DNA of 64,000 bases from Qipengyuania qiaonensis (GTDB lineage: Bacteria > Pseudomonadota > Alphaproteobacteria > Sphingomonadales > Sphingomonadaceae): contig NZ_JAIGNO010000010.1 of the NCBI RefSeq assembly GCF_019711515.1, positions 35,687-99,686 of the forward strand, given 5' to 3'. Under the pieces are notes generated by a model. The model was not told the origin of the DNA. It saw only the letters and a program-made list of their open reading frames with translations, and did not search any database. The position numbers and the translations under genes were made by a program. Positions 1 to 9,055 of this stretch are shown one piece after another (position 1 is the first letter of the stretch; each line of letters opens with the position of its first letter).

Positions 1-77
1 GGAGCCTTGTGGGGCTGGGCCTTGCCGGCACGAATGGTGGGCCGAAAAAGCATGATTGAAGAGGGAGTGACCTGACC
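1..77. other. Upstream region of hemA, no gene assigned
   Basis: All three forward frames are open from the window edge and close at stops between about 53 and 75, so the tail of an upstream gene could be present, but none of the short translations is recognisable. A purine-rich GAGGGAG at about 61-67 is the probable ribosome site of hemA. Confidence 0.4.
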
Positions 78-1298
78 ATGGATTTCGAAGCCTTTTTCGA
101 GCAGCAACTCGACGGCGTTCGCGAGGAAGGTCGCTATCGCGTCTTTACCGACATCAAGCGGCATCGCGGGTCCTTCCCGCAAGCCACGCGCTTTATCGGC
201 GACGAAACGCAAGCGGTCACCGTGTGGTGTTCGAACGACTATCTGGGCATGGGCCAGCATCCGATCGTAATCGAGGCCATGCATGACGCGCTCGACGAAT
301 GTGGCGCGGGAGCGGGGGGCACGCGCAATATCTCGGGCACCAACCACCATCACGTGCTGCTCGAACGCGAACTGGCCGATCTGCACGGCAAGGAATCGGC
401 GCTGCTGTTCACATCGGGCTATGTATCGAACTGGGCGGGTCTGGGAACGCTTGCCTCGCGCATTCCCGATTGTGTCGTTTTTTCCGATGCGCTCAACCAC
501 GCGTCCATGATCGAGGGCATTCGTCACTCCCGTGCACCTTACAAGATCTGGCAGCACAACGATCCGGAAGATCTGGATCGTAAGCTTTCGGATTTCGGTC
601 CCGAAATTCCCAAGCTCGTCGCCTTCGAGAGCGTGTATTCGATGGATGGCGATATCGCTCCGATAGCGGAAATTCTCGACGTGTGCGAAGCGCATGGCGC
701 GATGAGCTATATCGACGAGGTTCACGCTGTCGGCCTGTATGGTCCGCGCGGCGGCGGGGTGGCCGAGCGCGAAGGCTTGATGGACCGCATCACCGTTATC
801 GAAGGTACATTGGGCAAGGCTTTCGGCGTAGTGGGCGGCTATATCGCCGCCTCTGCCGATCTCGTCGATTTCGTGCGCACCTTCGCCAGCGGTTTCATCT
901 TCAGCACAGCACTACCGCCCGCCGTGGCAGCCGGCGCATGCGCCAGCATCAAGCATCTCAAGACCAGCGATGCCGAACGCCTGCTGCAGCGCGACCGGGT
1001 TGCCAAGGTCCGCCGTAGACTGGATGCGATAGGCATTCCCCATCTCGACAATCCCAGCCATATCATTCCGGTGATGGTGGGCGATGCGCACAAGTGCAAA
1101 CGCATCAGCGACTGGTTGATGGACAATCACGGCATCTATGTGCAGCCGATCAATTATCCAACCGTGCCGGTCGGGACCGAACGCTTGCGCCTTACACCCT
1201 CGCCGGTGCATGACGATGGTGATATCGAGCGGCTGATTAACGCGTTGAGCGAAATCTGGTCGCAATGCGAACTCGCGCGGATGGCGACAGCAGCCTGA
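78..1298 (+). CDS. hemA: 5-aminolevulinate synthase
   Basis: Pyridoxal-phosphate enzyme condensing glycine with succinyl-CoA to 5-aminolevulinate, the first committed step of the C4 (Shemin) heme route typical of Alphaproteobacteria. At 406 residues it has normal family length. Alpha-oxoamine synthase signatures are visible: GTRNISGT and TSGYVSNW in the N-terminal third, [11 protein letters not shown], the cofactor-contacting [10 protein letters not shown] from about residue 213, and the Schiff-base lysine K247 in TLGKAFG. The ATG lies about 10 bases after GAGGGAG. It stands alone, convergent with the cytochrome c gene and separated from it by a strong hairpin. 2-amino-3-ketobutyrate CoA ligase is the main alternative in this fold, but the N-terminal block and length favour HemA. 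Confidence 0.96.
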   Translation: MDFEAFFEQQLDGVREEGRYRVFTDIKRHRGSFPQATRFIGDETQAVTVWCSNDYLGMGQHPIVIEAMHDALDECGAGAGGTRNISGTNHHHVLLERELADLHGKESALLFTSGYVSNWAGLGTLASRIPDCVVFSDALNHASMIEGIRHSRAPYKIWQHNDPEDLDRKLSDFGPEIPKLVAFESVYSMDGDIAPIAEILDVCEAHGAMSYIDEVHAVGLYGPRGGGVAEREGLMDRITVIEGTLGKAFGVVGGYIAASADLVDFVRTFASGFIFSTALPPAVAAGACASIKHLKTSDAERLLQRDRVAKVRRRLDAIGIPHLDNPSHIIPVMVGDAHKCKRISDWLMDNHGIYVQPINYPTVPVGTERLRLTPSPVHDDGDIERLINALSEIWSQCELARMATAA

Positions 1299-1366
1299 TC
1301 GCAAAAGGGTGTTCGGCAAAACGCCGGAGCGAACTTAGGTTAGTTGCCTGCAATACCTGGTCATAG

Positions 1367-1404
1367 AAAACGGGCGCCGGAGCCAAAGCTCCAGCGCCCG
1401 CTTT
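1367..1404 (-). terminator. Hairpin terminator between hemA and the cytochrome gene
   Basis: CGGGCGC (1371-1377) pairs with GCGCCCG (1394-1400). After one C/A mismatch the stem continues as GGAGC/GCTCC around a CAAA loop. On the minus strand the stem is followed by TTTTC, a good intrinsic terminator for the cytochrome gene. On the plus strand it is followed by CTTT, so it may also end hemA transcription. Confidence 0.75.
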
Positions 1405-1422
1405 GATGCAGTTCTTCTGCCG

Positions 1423-1899
1423 TCAGCTTTTCAGGAAAGCGATGAGATCGGCCCGCTTTTGCGGATCGGGAAGGCCTGGGAAAACCATCTTCGTGCCGGG
1501 AATCTTGGCTTGTGGGTCTTTGAGGTAGACGAATAGTTCTTCCTCGGTCCAGGTTATGCCGCTGTTCTTGTTCGCATCCGAATAGTTGAAGCCTTCGATT
1601 GTGCCGGCCTGGCGGTCCACGATGTTGTAAAGCGAGGGACCGACATTGTTCACGCCCTCGTCACGGCTATGACAGCTCATGCAGACTGCAAAGACGGTTT
1701 TCCCGGCTGCGGCATCGCCCGTCAGACTGGCGAAGTCTACATCGGCAGCAGGCTCTTCCGTCGTAGCCGCCGTTGTTTCTACAGGAGCGGCCTCGGTCGG
1801 CGGTGAGGCAGTTTCTTCATCTGCGCGACTGCCGCATGCCGAGAGCGCAAACAGACTCACCGCAACAATGCTTCCTTGCAAGGCATTGAATTTATTCAT
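1423..1899 (-). CDS. Class I c-type cytochrome, lipoprotein-anchored
   Basis: Single-heme electron carrier of the soluble cytochrome c (c2/c550) fold. Of 158 residues, 1-22 form a lipoprotein signal with lipobox LSAC (Cys22). A Pro/Thr/Glu/Ala-rich linker (about 25-55) follows, then the globular domain with heme motif CMSCH at 73-77 and TKMVFPG near the C-terminus supplying the likely axial Met. The protein is therefore expected to be tethered in the periplasm as an electron shuttle. AGGAGAGGA precedes the ATG by about 5 bases. Neither neighbour reveals a redox partner, so its donor and acceptor cannot be stated. Confidence 0.88.
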   Translation of the reverse strand: MNKFNALQGSIVAVSLFALSACGSRADEETASPPTEAAPVETTAATTEEPAADVDFASLTGDAAAGKTVFAVCMSCHSRDEGVNNVGPSLYNIVDRQAGTIEGFNYSDANKNSGITWTEEELFVYLKDPQAKIPGTKMVFPGLPDPQKRADLIAFLKS

Positions 1900-1978
1900 G
1901 TAGTCCTCTCCTCGGTTCGCTCTTTACCCATCCTTATCGTCCAGCTCTATAGACACATTTTCCTGTCAATTCCAGCGG

Positions 1979-3271
1979 TTAGTCCATCTTTCTGGGCTCT
2001 TCCTTGCTTTCTCCGAGATAGCGTTTGCGCATTCGCGAAACCAAGAAAAAGATCGCCAGAAGGACCAGCGGAGTGAGAACCGCGAGGGCGATATCGACCC
2101 TGCTTCGGATGGGGAACGCTGCGGTTCCCTTGAGAACGAAAGCGATGAGGCCGACGGCGTAGTAGCCGGCCGCGATTACCGACAAAGCCTCCACCAGGTG
2201 TTGCAGCCTGAGTTGCAGATTGAAGCTGCTTTCCATCGACCGCAGCAAATCGAGGTTCTGTGCCTTGATCCGCGTATCTATGCGGGTGTTCAGCAGCGCA
2301 ATCGCATCACCCGTCCGCTCCGACAATCGGCGCATTCGTTCGACGAAGGATTCGCAGGTCCGCATCCCGGGAATAAGGCGGCGTTCGGTAAATTCGGCCA
2401 GGTCCTGGTAGCCCTTGCGGCCTTCGATCGACAGCGCGTCCAGCCGGTCCATGGCAATTTGCGCGTAGGCGCGGCTGGCGCTGAGCCGGTAACTGCTCTC
2501 GACCCTCAGGCGGGCCAGTTCGGCCGACAGGACAGAAAGCTGCTGCATCAATTTCTCGTCGCTCTCGCCGCCTTCTTCGCCAAGCTCGTTCGAATAGCGT
2601 GCCAGTTGTTCTTCCAGCTTCGTAAGTGTCGGTGTGAGACGTCGGACCTCGGGCAGGCCCAGCAGAGCCAGGTTGCGATAATTTCCCAGCTCCTGAAGAC
2701 GCTGGACGATACGGCCGAGCTCGCCCGGTCCGGCATGGCCGGCGGTGAGCAGCAATCGGCCGAAACCATCGTCCCGAATGCGAAAGTCGGACCAGATAGT
2801 GACGCCGGCATTGACCTTGCAGCAGACAAGTTCGCCTTCTTCGAACCCTATCTCCGCGATCCGGCCTGCCGCGGTTGCTTCGTCTTTCTCGACGAAAAGC
2901 TTGGTGGCCCGCACGACGGTCCCTGGCCAGCCTTCCAGTAATTCGGCGGCCGAACTGAAGTCATCCTTTGGGTGTGCCTCCATGATGACCGTGAGAGTGG
3001 TTGCTTCCGTATGCCGTTCCCACAACAGGTAGCGTCCGTCATCGAGGGCAATAATGGCGTGCCGCGCTTGGGGATGAAGGCGCAGGTCCTTCTTTTGTGC
3101 CAGGCGATCGAGGTACCGGAATTCGGCATCCCTTTCCCCATCGGCAACGAGCAGAACCGTTTGAACGATCGATGCTGGCGCAGACACCGGCGCAAATTGC
3201 CGCAGGTGCATTTCGCGGACCAACTCGCGCCGCAGGGGATGCTCGGTCAAGTTCACGAGGAAGACATACAT
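1979..3271 (-). CDS. DUF3422 family membrane protein
   Basis: Uncharacterised protein of the DUF3422 family, about 430 residues from the start chosen here. The N-terminus (LTEHPLRRELVREMHLRQFAP) matches the way this family begins, followed by a long soluble alpha/beta and helical region. The C-terminus has two hydrophobic helices (VIAAGYYAVGLIAFVL and ALAVLTPLVLLAIFFLV) and a basic tail, predicting a tail-anchored inner-membrane protein. The frame stays open to 3418 with an alternative ATG at 3367. The longer forms run into the SOS promoter of imuA and add unfamiliar sequence, so the internal ATG is preferred, although it lacks a clear ribosome site. Function unknown; it is transcribed away from imuA. 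Confidence 0.8.
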   Translation of the reverse strand: MYVFLVNLTEHPLRRELVREMHLRQFAPVSAPASIVQTVLLVADGERDAEFRYLDRLAQKKDLRLHPQARHAIIALDDGRYLLWERHTEATTLTVIMEAHPKDDFSSAAELLEGWPGTVVRATKLFVEKDEATAAGRIAEIGFEEGELVCCKVNAGVTIWSDFRIRDDGFGRLLLTAGHAGPGELGRIVQRLQELGNYRNLALLGLPEVRRLTPTLTKLEEQLARYSNELGEEGGESDEKLMQQLSVLSAELARLRVESSYRLSASRAYAQIAMDRLDALSIEGRKGYQDLAEFTERRLIPGMRTCESFVERMRRLSERTGDAIALLNTRIDTRIKAQNLDLLRSMESSFNLQLRLQHLVEALSVIAAGYYAVGLIAFVLKGTAAFPIRSRVDIALAVLTPLVLLAIFFLVSRMRKRYLGESKEEPRKMD

Positions 3272-3412
3272 CAGCAGCGGCCATGCGGGAAGTCGGGTGG
3301 CAGATGGTCGCTGTGGCTGTGTACCGAATTCAATAGGCAAACTCGCGGCGGGAAGGGCAGACTTCATGCTGCAAAAGCGCGATGTTGCAAAATTTGACAA
3401 AGCCCGTATTTG

Positions 3413-3427
3413 GAACAAAATAAGAAC
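3413..3427 (+). promoter_or_regulatory. LexA (SOS) box of the imuA-imuB-dnaE2 operon
   Basis: GAAC (3413-3416), seven bases (AAAATAA), GAAC (3424-3427). This is an exact match to the alphaproteobacterial LexA direct-repeat consensus GAAC-N7-GAAC (equivalently GTTC-N7-GTTC). The box ends one base before the imuA ATG at 3429, so bound LexA would sit over the start region. It would also cover the upstream edge of the divergent DUF3422 gene if that gene uses its longer start. Confidence 0.85.
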
Positions 3428-3428
3428 A

Positions 3429-4256
3429 ATGCGTGATTCGGCAGAACTTCTCTCGTCCTTGCGTGAGCTAACGTCGCAGGCTGGCGTATCCGGCGGAAGT
3501 TCATGCCATGGCGTTTTCCCATCGGGTCACGCATCTCTCGATGCCTACCTCGACGGAGGTTTCCAACGTGGACAACTGCATGAGATCTTTGCAGAGAGCG
3601 CCCAGGATAATGCCAGCTCGGCGGCCTTTGCCGGTATGCTGGGCCTGCTCGGTTTGCAGACGGGCAAGAGCATGCTGTGGCTGCGTACATTGGCGGCAAT
3701 CCGCAAGGGTGGACGCTTCAACCCGGCAGGTTTCAGCGAGCTGGGCGGCGATCCTGCGACTTTGTTCATGGGTGTCGCGGGCGATGAGACCGTGCTGCTT
3801 CGGTCTGCGTCCGAAGCCCTGCGCAGCGATGCCTTCGGCGTGGTCGTAATCGAATGCTGGGGTACACCTGCCATACTGGACCTGACTGCCTCGCGCCGCC
3901 TGACCCTCGCGGCGGACCGCGGCGGTGTGACTGCGATATTGCTGAGGCTCGATGCGCGCGAGCAACCGAGCACCGCGAGCACGCGCTGGGTAGTACGATC
4001 AGCTCCCTCGGTCCCGCTCGAAGCGAATGCGCCGGGCTATCCGACATTCGATCTGACATTGTCGCGAAGGCGCTCTGGTCCGTCCGGCAAAAGCTGGCGA
4101 GTGGAGTGGGACCGTGACAAAGCTAGCTTCCGCGAACCTGCTCGACCAGCCGAGTCTCCCGGAATCCGCAGGAGGGCGGCGGTTTCTGGCACTATGGTTT
4201 CCTTTCCTGGCGTGGAACAGGCTGCAGCTGGAAAAAGCGCCCGACACATCGCCTGA
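3429..4256 (+). CDS. imuA: ImuA, RecA-like translesion mutagenesis protein
   Basis: First gene of the LexA-controlled mutasome. ImuA proteins have a RecA/SulA-like fold and work with ImuB and DnaE2 in damage-induced mutagenesis. The 275-residue product has the family start (LSSLREL) and the segment FPSGHASLDAYLDGGFQRGQLHEIF, where a RecA-like P-loop would be expected but the canonical GxxxxGK[ST] is absent. The C-terminal SWRVEWDRD block is typical of ImuA. The ATG at 3429 lies immediately after the LexA box; a longer open frame to 3297 would translate through the operator and is rejected. The gene overlaps imuB by 143 bases. Confidence 0.85.
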   Translation: MRDSAELLSSLRELTSQAGVSGGSSCHGVFPSGHASLDAYLDGGFQRGQLHEIFAESAQDNASSAAFAGMLGLLGLQTGKSMLWLRTLAAIRKGGRFNPAGFSELGGDPATLFMGVAGDETVLLRSASEALRSDAFGVVVIECWGTPAILDLTASRRLTLAADRGGVTAILLRLDAREQPSTASTRWVVRSAPSVPLEANAPGYPTFDLTLSRRRSGPSGKSWRVEWDRDKASFREPARPAESPGIRRRAAVSGTMVSFPGVEQAAAGKSARHIA

Positions 4257-5712
4257 AACGCCGCTTGCTTTTGTCGGGAAGCAAACAGGCGCGATGCGAC
4301 TCGTCGCCCTGAACCGCAAAGCTATCGCGTGCGGGCTGGCTGCAGGCACAAGCCTGGCCGATGCTTTGGCGATTGTGCCCGGCCTCGCGGTACATGATTG
4401 CGATCCAGTAGCCGACGCCGATCTGCTTGGCCGGATCGCCGATGGCTGTATGCGCTTCACCCCGATGATTGCCCTCGATGGGGCCGACGGCATCATGCTC
4501 GACATTACCGGTGGCGCACACATCTTTGGAGGCGAGCGGGAGCTTGCGTGTGAAGTGCAGGACTGGCTCGATTCCGGACAGGTCGAGGCCCGTCTTGCGC
4601 GCGGATCTTCCGCCGAAGCCGCGCATGCGCTTGCACGCTTTCACCAAGGTGATGTCGTGGAAGAAAGGGCTGCAATCCGCGCCTTGCCCGTTGCGGCCCT
4701 GGAACTTGACTCCGAGTCCGATCTGGGGCTGCGCCGCGCAGGGTTTAGAACGATTGGCGATGTGCTGGACCGCCCCCGCAATGTGATCGCTGCGCGTTTC
4801 GGAGCAGCGATCATCTATCATCTCGAGCGACTGGTCGGAGCGCTGAGCAAACCGGTCAATCCACGCAGGCACCGTCCTTCTCGCACATTCCGCCGGCTGT
4901 TCGCCGAACCGATCGCTAACAAGGATTATGCGATGGGAGTGCTGCGCGAACTGCTCGATAAAGCCCATGCCAGTCTCTTCGAGGAGGATCTCGGAGCCAG
5001 GGCTTTCGAGGCCCGGTTCTGCCGCGTCGATGGATTGACCCAGCGCCTGTATGTCGAAACCAGCCTCCCGACACGCGATTCCGCCGCGATCGCGCGCTTG
5101 TTCGATGAGCGTCTCGATGGCTTGGCGGATCCACTCGATCCAGGCTTCGGTTTCGATAGTATCGAGCTTGCCATATCGCGAACCGAACTCTTGAAGCCCG
5201 AACAGGACGATCTCGAGAAGGAAACCGGCCAAGGCAATTCACTCGCTGAAACGCTCGATATTCTCGGTATTCGCCTTGGTCGCAACCGCCTGCTTCGCTT
5301 TCGCCCGCACGATACGCACATCCCCGAAGATGCGCAGACCGCCCTGTTTGCAGTCGACACGACGCGCTCCTTTAGCTGGGCGCGCGCGAAAGCAGGCGAG
5401 CCACCTTCCAGGCCGCTGCAATTGTTCGATCCGCCCCGACCTATCGCGGTGATCGCAGAGGTGCCCGACGGTCCGCCAAGGCGGTTTCGCTGGCAAGGCA
5501 AACTACGCGATGCAGCCCGCTATGAAGGCCCTGAGCGGATTGCGGCAGAATGGTGGAAGAGCGCAGGCGATCCGCTCGGCCGCGACCAGCTGACGCGCGA
5601 CTATTATCGCATCGAGGACACCGACGGGCGGCGGTATTGGGTATTTCGCCATGGCCTCCATGGTCGCGAAACCGATAATCCCAATTGGTATATGCATGGG
5701 CTGTTCGCCTGA
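4114..5712 (+). CDS. imuB: ImuB, Y-family polymerase-like mutagenesis hub
   Basis: Catalytically defective Y-family polymerase homologue that links DnaE2 and ImuA to the beta clamp. The 532-residue product begins its conserved part at RRFLALWFPFLAWNRL. The little-finger region (residues about 250-400) and the C-terminal block RRFRWQGKLRDAARYEGPERIA are family features. PLQLFDPP (about residue 430) resembles a clamp-binding motif, although I cannot prove this by eye. The start taken is GTG 4114, inside imuA; a start closer to RRFLALWF is possible. The TGA stop overlaps the dnaE2 ATG (TGATG), indicating translational coupling. Confidence 0.88.
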   Translation: MTKLASANLLDQPSLPESAGGRRFLALWFPFLAWNRLQLEKAPDTSPETPLAFVGKQTGAMRLVALNRKAIACGLAAGTSLADALAIVPGLAVHDCDPVADADLLGRIADGCMRFTPMIALDGADGIMLDITGGAHIFGGERELACEVQDWLDSGQVEARLARGSSAEAAHALARFHQGDVVEERAAIRALPVAALELDSESDLGLRRAGFRTIGDVLDRPRNVIAARFGAAIIYHLERLVGALSKPVNPRRHRPSRTFRRLFAEPIANKDYAMGVLRELLDKAHASLFEEDLGARAFEARFCRVDGLTQRLYVETSLPTRDSAAIARLFDERLDGLADPLDPGFGFDSIELAISRTELLKPEQDDLEKETGQGNSLAETLDILGIRLGRNRLLRFRPHDTHIPEDAQTALFAVDTTRSFSWARAKAGEPPSRPLQLFDPPRPIAVIAEVPDGPPRRFRWQGKLRDAARYEGPERIAAEWWKSAGDPLGRDQLTRDYYRIEDTDGRRYWVFRHGLHGRETDNPNWYMHGLFA

Positions 5713-8700
5713 TGCCTGCTTTTGCCGAACTGGTCGCGGCGACGACCTATTCATTCCTGCGCGGTGCGTCGCAGCCCTCCGATATGGTTGCGCGCGCCAT
5801 CGAACTGGGGATGTCGGGAATCGGTATCGCCGATTGCAATACCGTTGCGGGTGTGGTTCGCGCGCATGCCGCCTTGCGGGATGGTCTTGAGACGCTGCCG
5901 GAAGAAGAACGCGGCGCTTTTCGGTTCCGGCTCGTGGTCGGTTCAAGACTGTGCTTCACCGATGGTACGCCCGATATCATCGCTTATCCCACGACGCGTT
6001 ACGGCTGGGGGCGCCTTACCCGGCTGCTTACGGCCGGCAATTTGCGCACGACCAAGGGCAATTGTTTACTCCAACTGAAAGACCTGCTGCGGCATTGCCA
6101 GGACATGATCCTTATCGCGATGGCGGATCCCCAAAATACGCTGCACGAAGCTGCCTTGCACAAACTGAGAGAAGCAAACCCGGAAAATCTCTGGCTCGGC
6201 GCGGTAATGCTGCGTTCGGGGCGTGACCATCGGCAATTGGCGCACCTTGTCGCATTTTCCGACAAGGTCGACATTCCTCTGCTCGCAACCAACGATGCGC
6301 TTTATGCCGGGCCTGAGGATCGCCAGCTGCACGATATCGTCACCTGCATCCGCGAAGGAGCGACCATCGCCGAAGCAGGCACATTGCTTGCCGCCAATGC
6401 GGAACGCCATCTCAAGGCACCCGAGGAGATGGCGCGACTGTTCAGGGATCGTCCCGAAGCGATTGCCTCCAGTGCGGATATCCTTGCGCGGATCGACTTC
6501 ACGCTGGATGATTTGCGCTACGAATATCCGCACGAACCCGTTCCCGATGGATGGGAACCGCAGGACTGGCTCGAACATCTTGTGCTCGAAGCGGCGCAAG
6601 AACGTTGGCCAGAGGGTATTCCTCCCCGGGCACAAGCGATGGTGGAGGAAGAATTCGCACTGATCCGCAAGGCCGATTACGCTTATTATTTCCTGACCGT
6701 CCACGATCTGGTGAAATTCGCGCGTAGCCAAGATCCGCCGATCCTGTGCCAGGGCCGCGGTTCTGCCGCCAATTCCATCGTTTGCTATTTGCTCAAGGTG
6801 ACTTCGGTCGATCCGGTCGAGCATAATTTGCTGTTTTCGCGTTTCATGTCCGAAGAACGCTGCGAACCGCCCGATATCGATGTGGACTTCGAGCATGAGC
6901 GGCGCGAAGAGGTGATGCAGTACATCTATCGCCGCTACGGTCGCGATCGGGCGGGTATTTGCGCCACCGTCATCCACTATCGGCCACGAAGCGCAGTCCG
7001 CGAAGTCGGCAAGGCGCTGGGGCTGTCCGAAGATATTACGAACCGCATGGTGAGCACCGTGTGGGGCAGTTATTCGGGGACGATGAACGATGCCCGGGTC
7101 GAGGAAAACGGCTTCAGCCTGGACAATCCGGAGATCGCACGACTGAAGCTGCTGGTCGACCGCATCCTCCAGTTTCCCCGGCATCTCTCGCAGCATGTCG
7201 GCGGCTATGTCCTGACACAGGGCAGGCTCGATGAGATCGTCCCGATCCACAATGCCGCGATGGAGGATCGCACCTTCATCGAATGGGACAAGGATGACAT
7301 CGATGCGCTCCGTCTGATGAAGGTCGATGTGCTGGCCCTGGGAATGCTCACCTGCATCCAGAAGAGCTTCGACCTGATGCGCCAACACGGGCTCGGCGAT
7401 TATGAGTTGGACACTATCCAGCACGAAGATCCGGCAGTCTACGAGATGCTGCAAAGGGGCGACAGTATCGGCGTGTTCCAGGTCGAAAGCCGCGCCCAGA
7501 TCAACATGCTTCCCCGCTTGAAACCCAGGGAATTCTACGATCTCGTAATTCAGGTGGCGATCGTTCGGCCCGGTCCGATCGAAGGCGACATGGTTCACCC
7601 CTATCTGCGGCGCCGCGCCGGCGAGGAGAAGGTGAATTACCCATCACCCAAGGCCCCGTACGATCCGGATGAGCTTAAGGCTGTTCTGGGCAGGACCAAG
7701 GGTGTGCCGCTATTCCAGGAACAGGCCATGAAACTCGCCATCGTGGCCGCAGATTTTTCGCCCGAAGATGCCAACCGGCTACGCCGGGCAATGGCTACTT
7801 TTCGCAATGTCGGGACGATCGACCAGTTCGAGAGAAAGATGATCGATGGCATGGTTTCGCGCGGATATGAGCGTGAATTCGCGCAGCGCTGCTATCAGCA
7901 GATCCATGGCTTCGGCAGCTATGGCTTTCCCGAAAGCCATGCATTGTCCTTCGCGCGGCTCGTATATGTTTCGAGCTGGATCAAATGTCACCATCCCGCC
8001 GTGTTCACCTGTGCGCTGCTCAATTCGCAGCCGATGGGCTTTTACGCCCCGGCGCAACTGGTGCGCGATCTGCGCGAGCATGGCGGGGAAGTGTGCGCGG
8101 CCGATGTCAATGCCAGCGTGTGGGACAACACGCTGGAACGCGCGACAGATGATAGGCTCGTGCTGCGGATCGGATTGCGGCAGATCGACGGGTTTCGGGA
8201 AGACTGGGCCGATAGCCTCGAAAATGCGCGCCACGAAGATGCCTTTAAAAGCATCGAAGATCTTGCGCGCCGCGCCAACTTGCCGCGGCGCGCGTTACGC
8301 CTGCTCGCCGATGCCGATGCATTCCGTTCGCTTGGGCAGGATCGCAGACAGGCGCTGTGGGACGTGCGGCGCATGCCCAAGGGCGAGTTACCGTTATTTG
8401 CCGCGGCTCGGACACGTGAGTTGCGCGAAGAGGAGGACTTGCCGCTTCCCGAAATGCCGCTCGCCGATCATGTCGTGGCGGATTACCAGACCACGCGCCT
8501 GTCTTTGAAAGGGCACCCGATGGCATTCCTGCGCGAGAGTTTTCGCAAGGAAAATGTGTTCAGCTGTGCAGCAACCAATGCCGCGCAAAATGGCGCGCGG
8601 GTAAGAACCGCGGGCGTCGTGCTGACCCGTCAACGCCCGGGCAAGGGGAATGCCATATTCATCACCATCGAAGACGAAACGGGAATCGTGAATGCCCTGC

Positions 8701-8975
8701 TATGGGCCCGGCATCTGGAGCATTTGCGCCGGCCGGTCATGGCCTCGCGCCTGATGCTGATCGAAGGCGAGGTGCAGCGCAGCAAGGAAGGCGTCGTTCA
8801 CCTGATGGCCACCAATGTCATCGACCGGACCGGCGATCTCGATACCTTATCCGAAACACATTGTGCGAAGGTCGAAACGAGTAGCGGCGACAAGGCGGCA
8901 GACCGGCACCCTTTGCCCAGTCACCGACATCCTCGCAATGTCCGCATTCTGCCGAAATCGCGCGATTTTCACTGA
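5712..8975 (+). CDS. dnaE2: Error-prone DNA polymerase III alpha subunit DnaE2 (ImuC)
   Basis: C-family polymerase carrying out damage-induced translesion synthesis with ImuA/ImuB. The product is 1087 residues, normal for DnaE2. Order: N-terminal PHP domain (FAELVAATTYSFLRGAS), palm with catalytic PPDIDVDF (D388, D390), the QGRGSAANS block, helix-hairpin-helix region around IHGFGSYGFPESHA, and a C-terminal OB fold (VRTAGVVLTRQRPGKGNAIF onward). The PHP histidines are only partly conserved, as in other DnaE2 proteins that lack proofreading. The ATG at 5712 overlaps the imuB stop; the frame is open upstream to 5685, but that extension lies in imuB. Last gene of the SOS operon. Confidence 0.95.
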   Translation: MPAFAELVAATTYSFLRGASQPSDMVARAIELGMSGIGIADCNTVAGVVRAHAALRDGLETLPEEERGAFRFRLVVGSRLCFTDGTPDIIAYPTTRYGWGRLTRLLTAGNLRTTKGNCLLQLKDLLRHCQDMILIAMADPQNTLHEAALHKLREANPENLWLGAVMLRSGRDHRQLAHLVAFSDKVDIPLLATNDALYAGPEDRQLHDIVTCIREGATIAEAGTLLAANAERHLKAPEEMARLFRDRPEAIASSADILARIDFTLDDLRYEYPHEPVPDGWEPQDWLEHLVLEAAQERWPEGIPPRAQAMVEEEFALIRKADYAYYFLTVHDLVKFARSQDPPILCQGRGSAANSIVCYLLKVTSVDPVEHNLLFSRFMSEERCEPPDIDVDFEHERREEVMQYIYRRYGRDRAGICATVIHYRPRSAVREVGKALGLSEDITNRMVSTVWGSYSGTMNDARVEENGFSLDNPEIARLKLLVDRILQFPRHLSQHVGGYVLTQGRLDEIVPIHNAAMEDRTFIEWDKDDIDALRLMKVDVLALGMLTCIQKSFDLMRQHGLGDYELDTIQHEDPAVYEMLQRGDSIGVFQVESRAQINMLPRLKPREFYDLVIQVAIVRPGPIEGDMVHPYLRRRAGEEKVNYPSPKAPYDPDELKAVLGRTKGVPLFQEQAMKLAIVAADFSPEDANRLRRAMATFRNVGTIDQFERKMIDGMVSRGYEREFAQRCYQQIHGFGSYGFPESHALSFARLVYVSSWIKCHHPAVFTCALLNSQPMGFYAPAQLVRDLREHGGEVCAADVNASVWDNTLERATDDRLVLRIGLRQIDGFREDWADSLENARHEDAFKSIEDLARRANLPRRALRLLADADAFRSLGQDRRQALWDVRRMPKGELPLFAAARTRELREEEDLPLPEMPLADHVVADYQTTRLSLKGHPMAFLRESFRKENVFSCAATNAAQNGARVRTAGVVLTRQRPGKGNAIFITIEDETGIVNALLWARHLEHLRRPVMASRLMLIEGEVQRSKEGVVHLMATNVIDRTGDLDTLSETHCAKVETSSGDKAADRHPLPSHRHPRNVRILPKSRDFH

Positions 8976-8978
8976 ATC

Positions 8979-8994
8979 ACCGGCGTCGGCCGGT
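8979..8994 (+). terminator. Weak hairpin after dnaE2
   Basis: ACCGGC (8979-8984) and GCCGGT (8989-8994) form a 6-bp stem with a GTCG loop directly after the dnaE2 stop. There is only a poor T-rich stretch behind it, so intrinsic termination here is tentative. Confidence 0.35.
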
Positions 8995-9026
8995 CGATCG
9001 TTTGGCTTTGAAAATGGGTCTTTTGC

Positions 9027-9050
9027 TTGGCTGGCCAGTTGGCTAGTCAA
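9027..9050. promoter_or_regulatory. 24-bp imperfect dyad upstream of the RND operon
   Basis: TTGGCTGGCCA (9027-9037), spacer GT, then TGGCTAGTCAA (9040-9050). The half-sites match at 9 of 11 positions (TTGRCTRGCCA). It ends 5 bases before the first ATG of the efflux operon, where a repressor operator would be expected. No regulator gene is adjacent, so the binding protein is unknown. Confidence 0.5.
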
Positions 9051-9055
9051 TTCGA

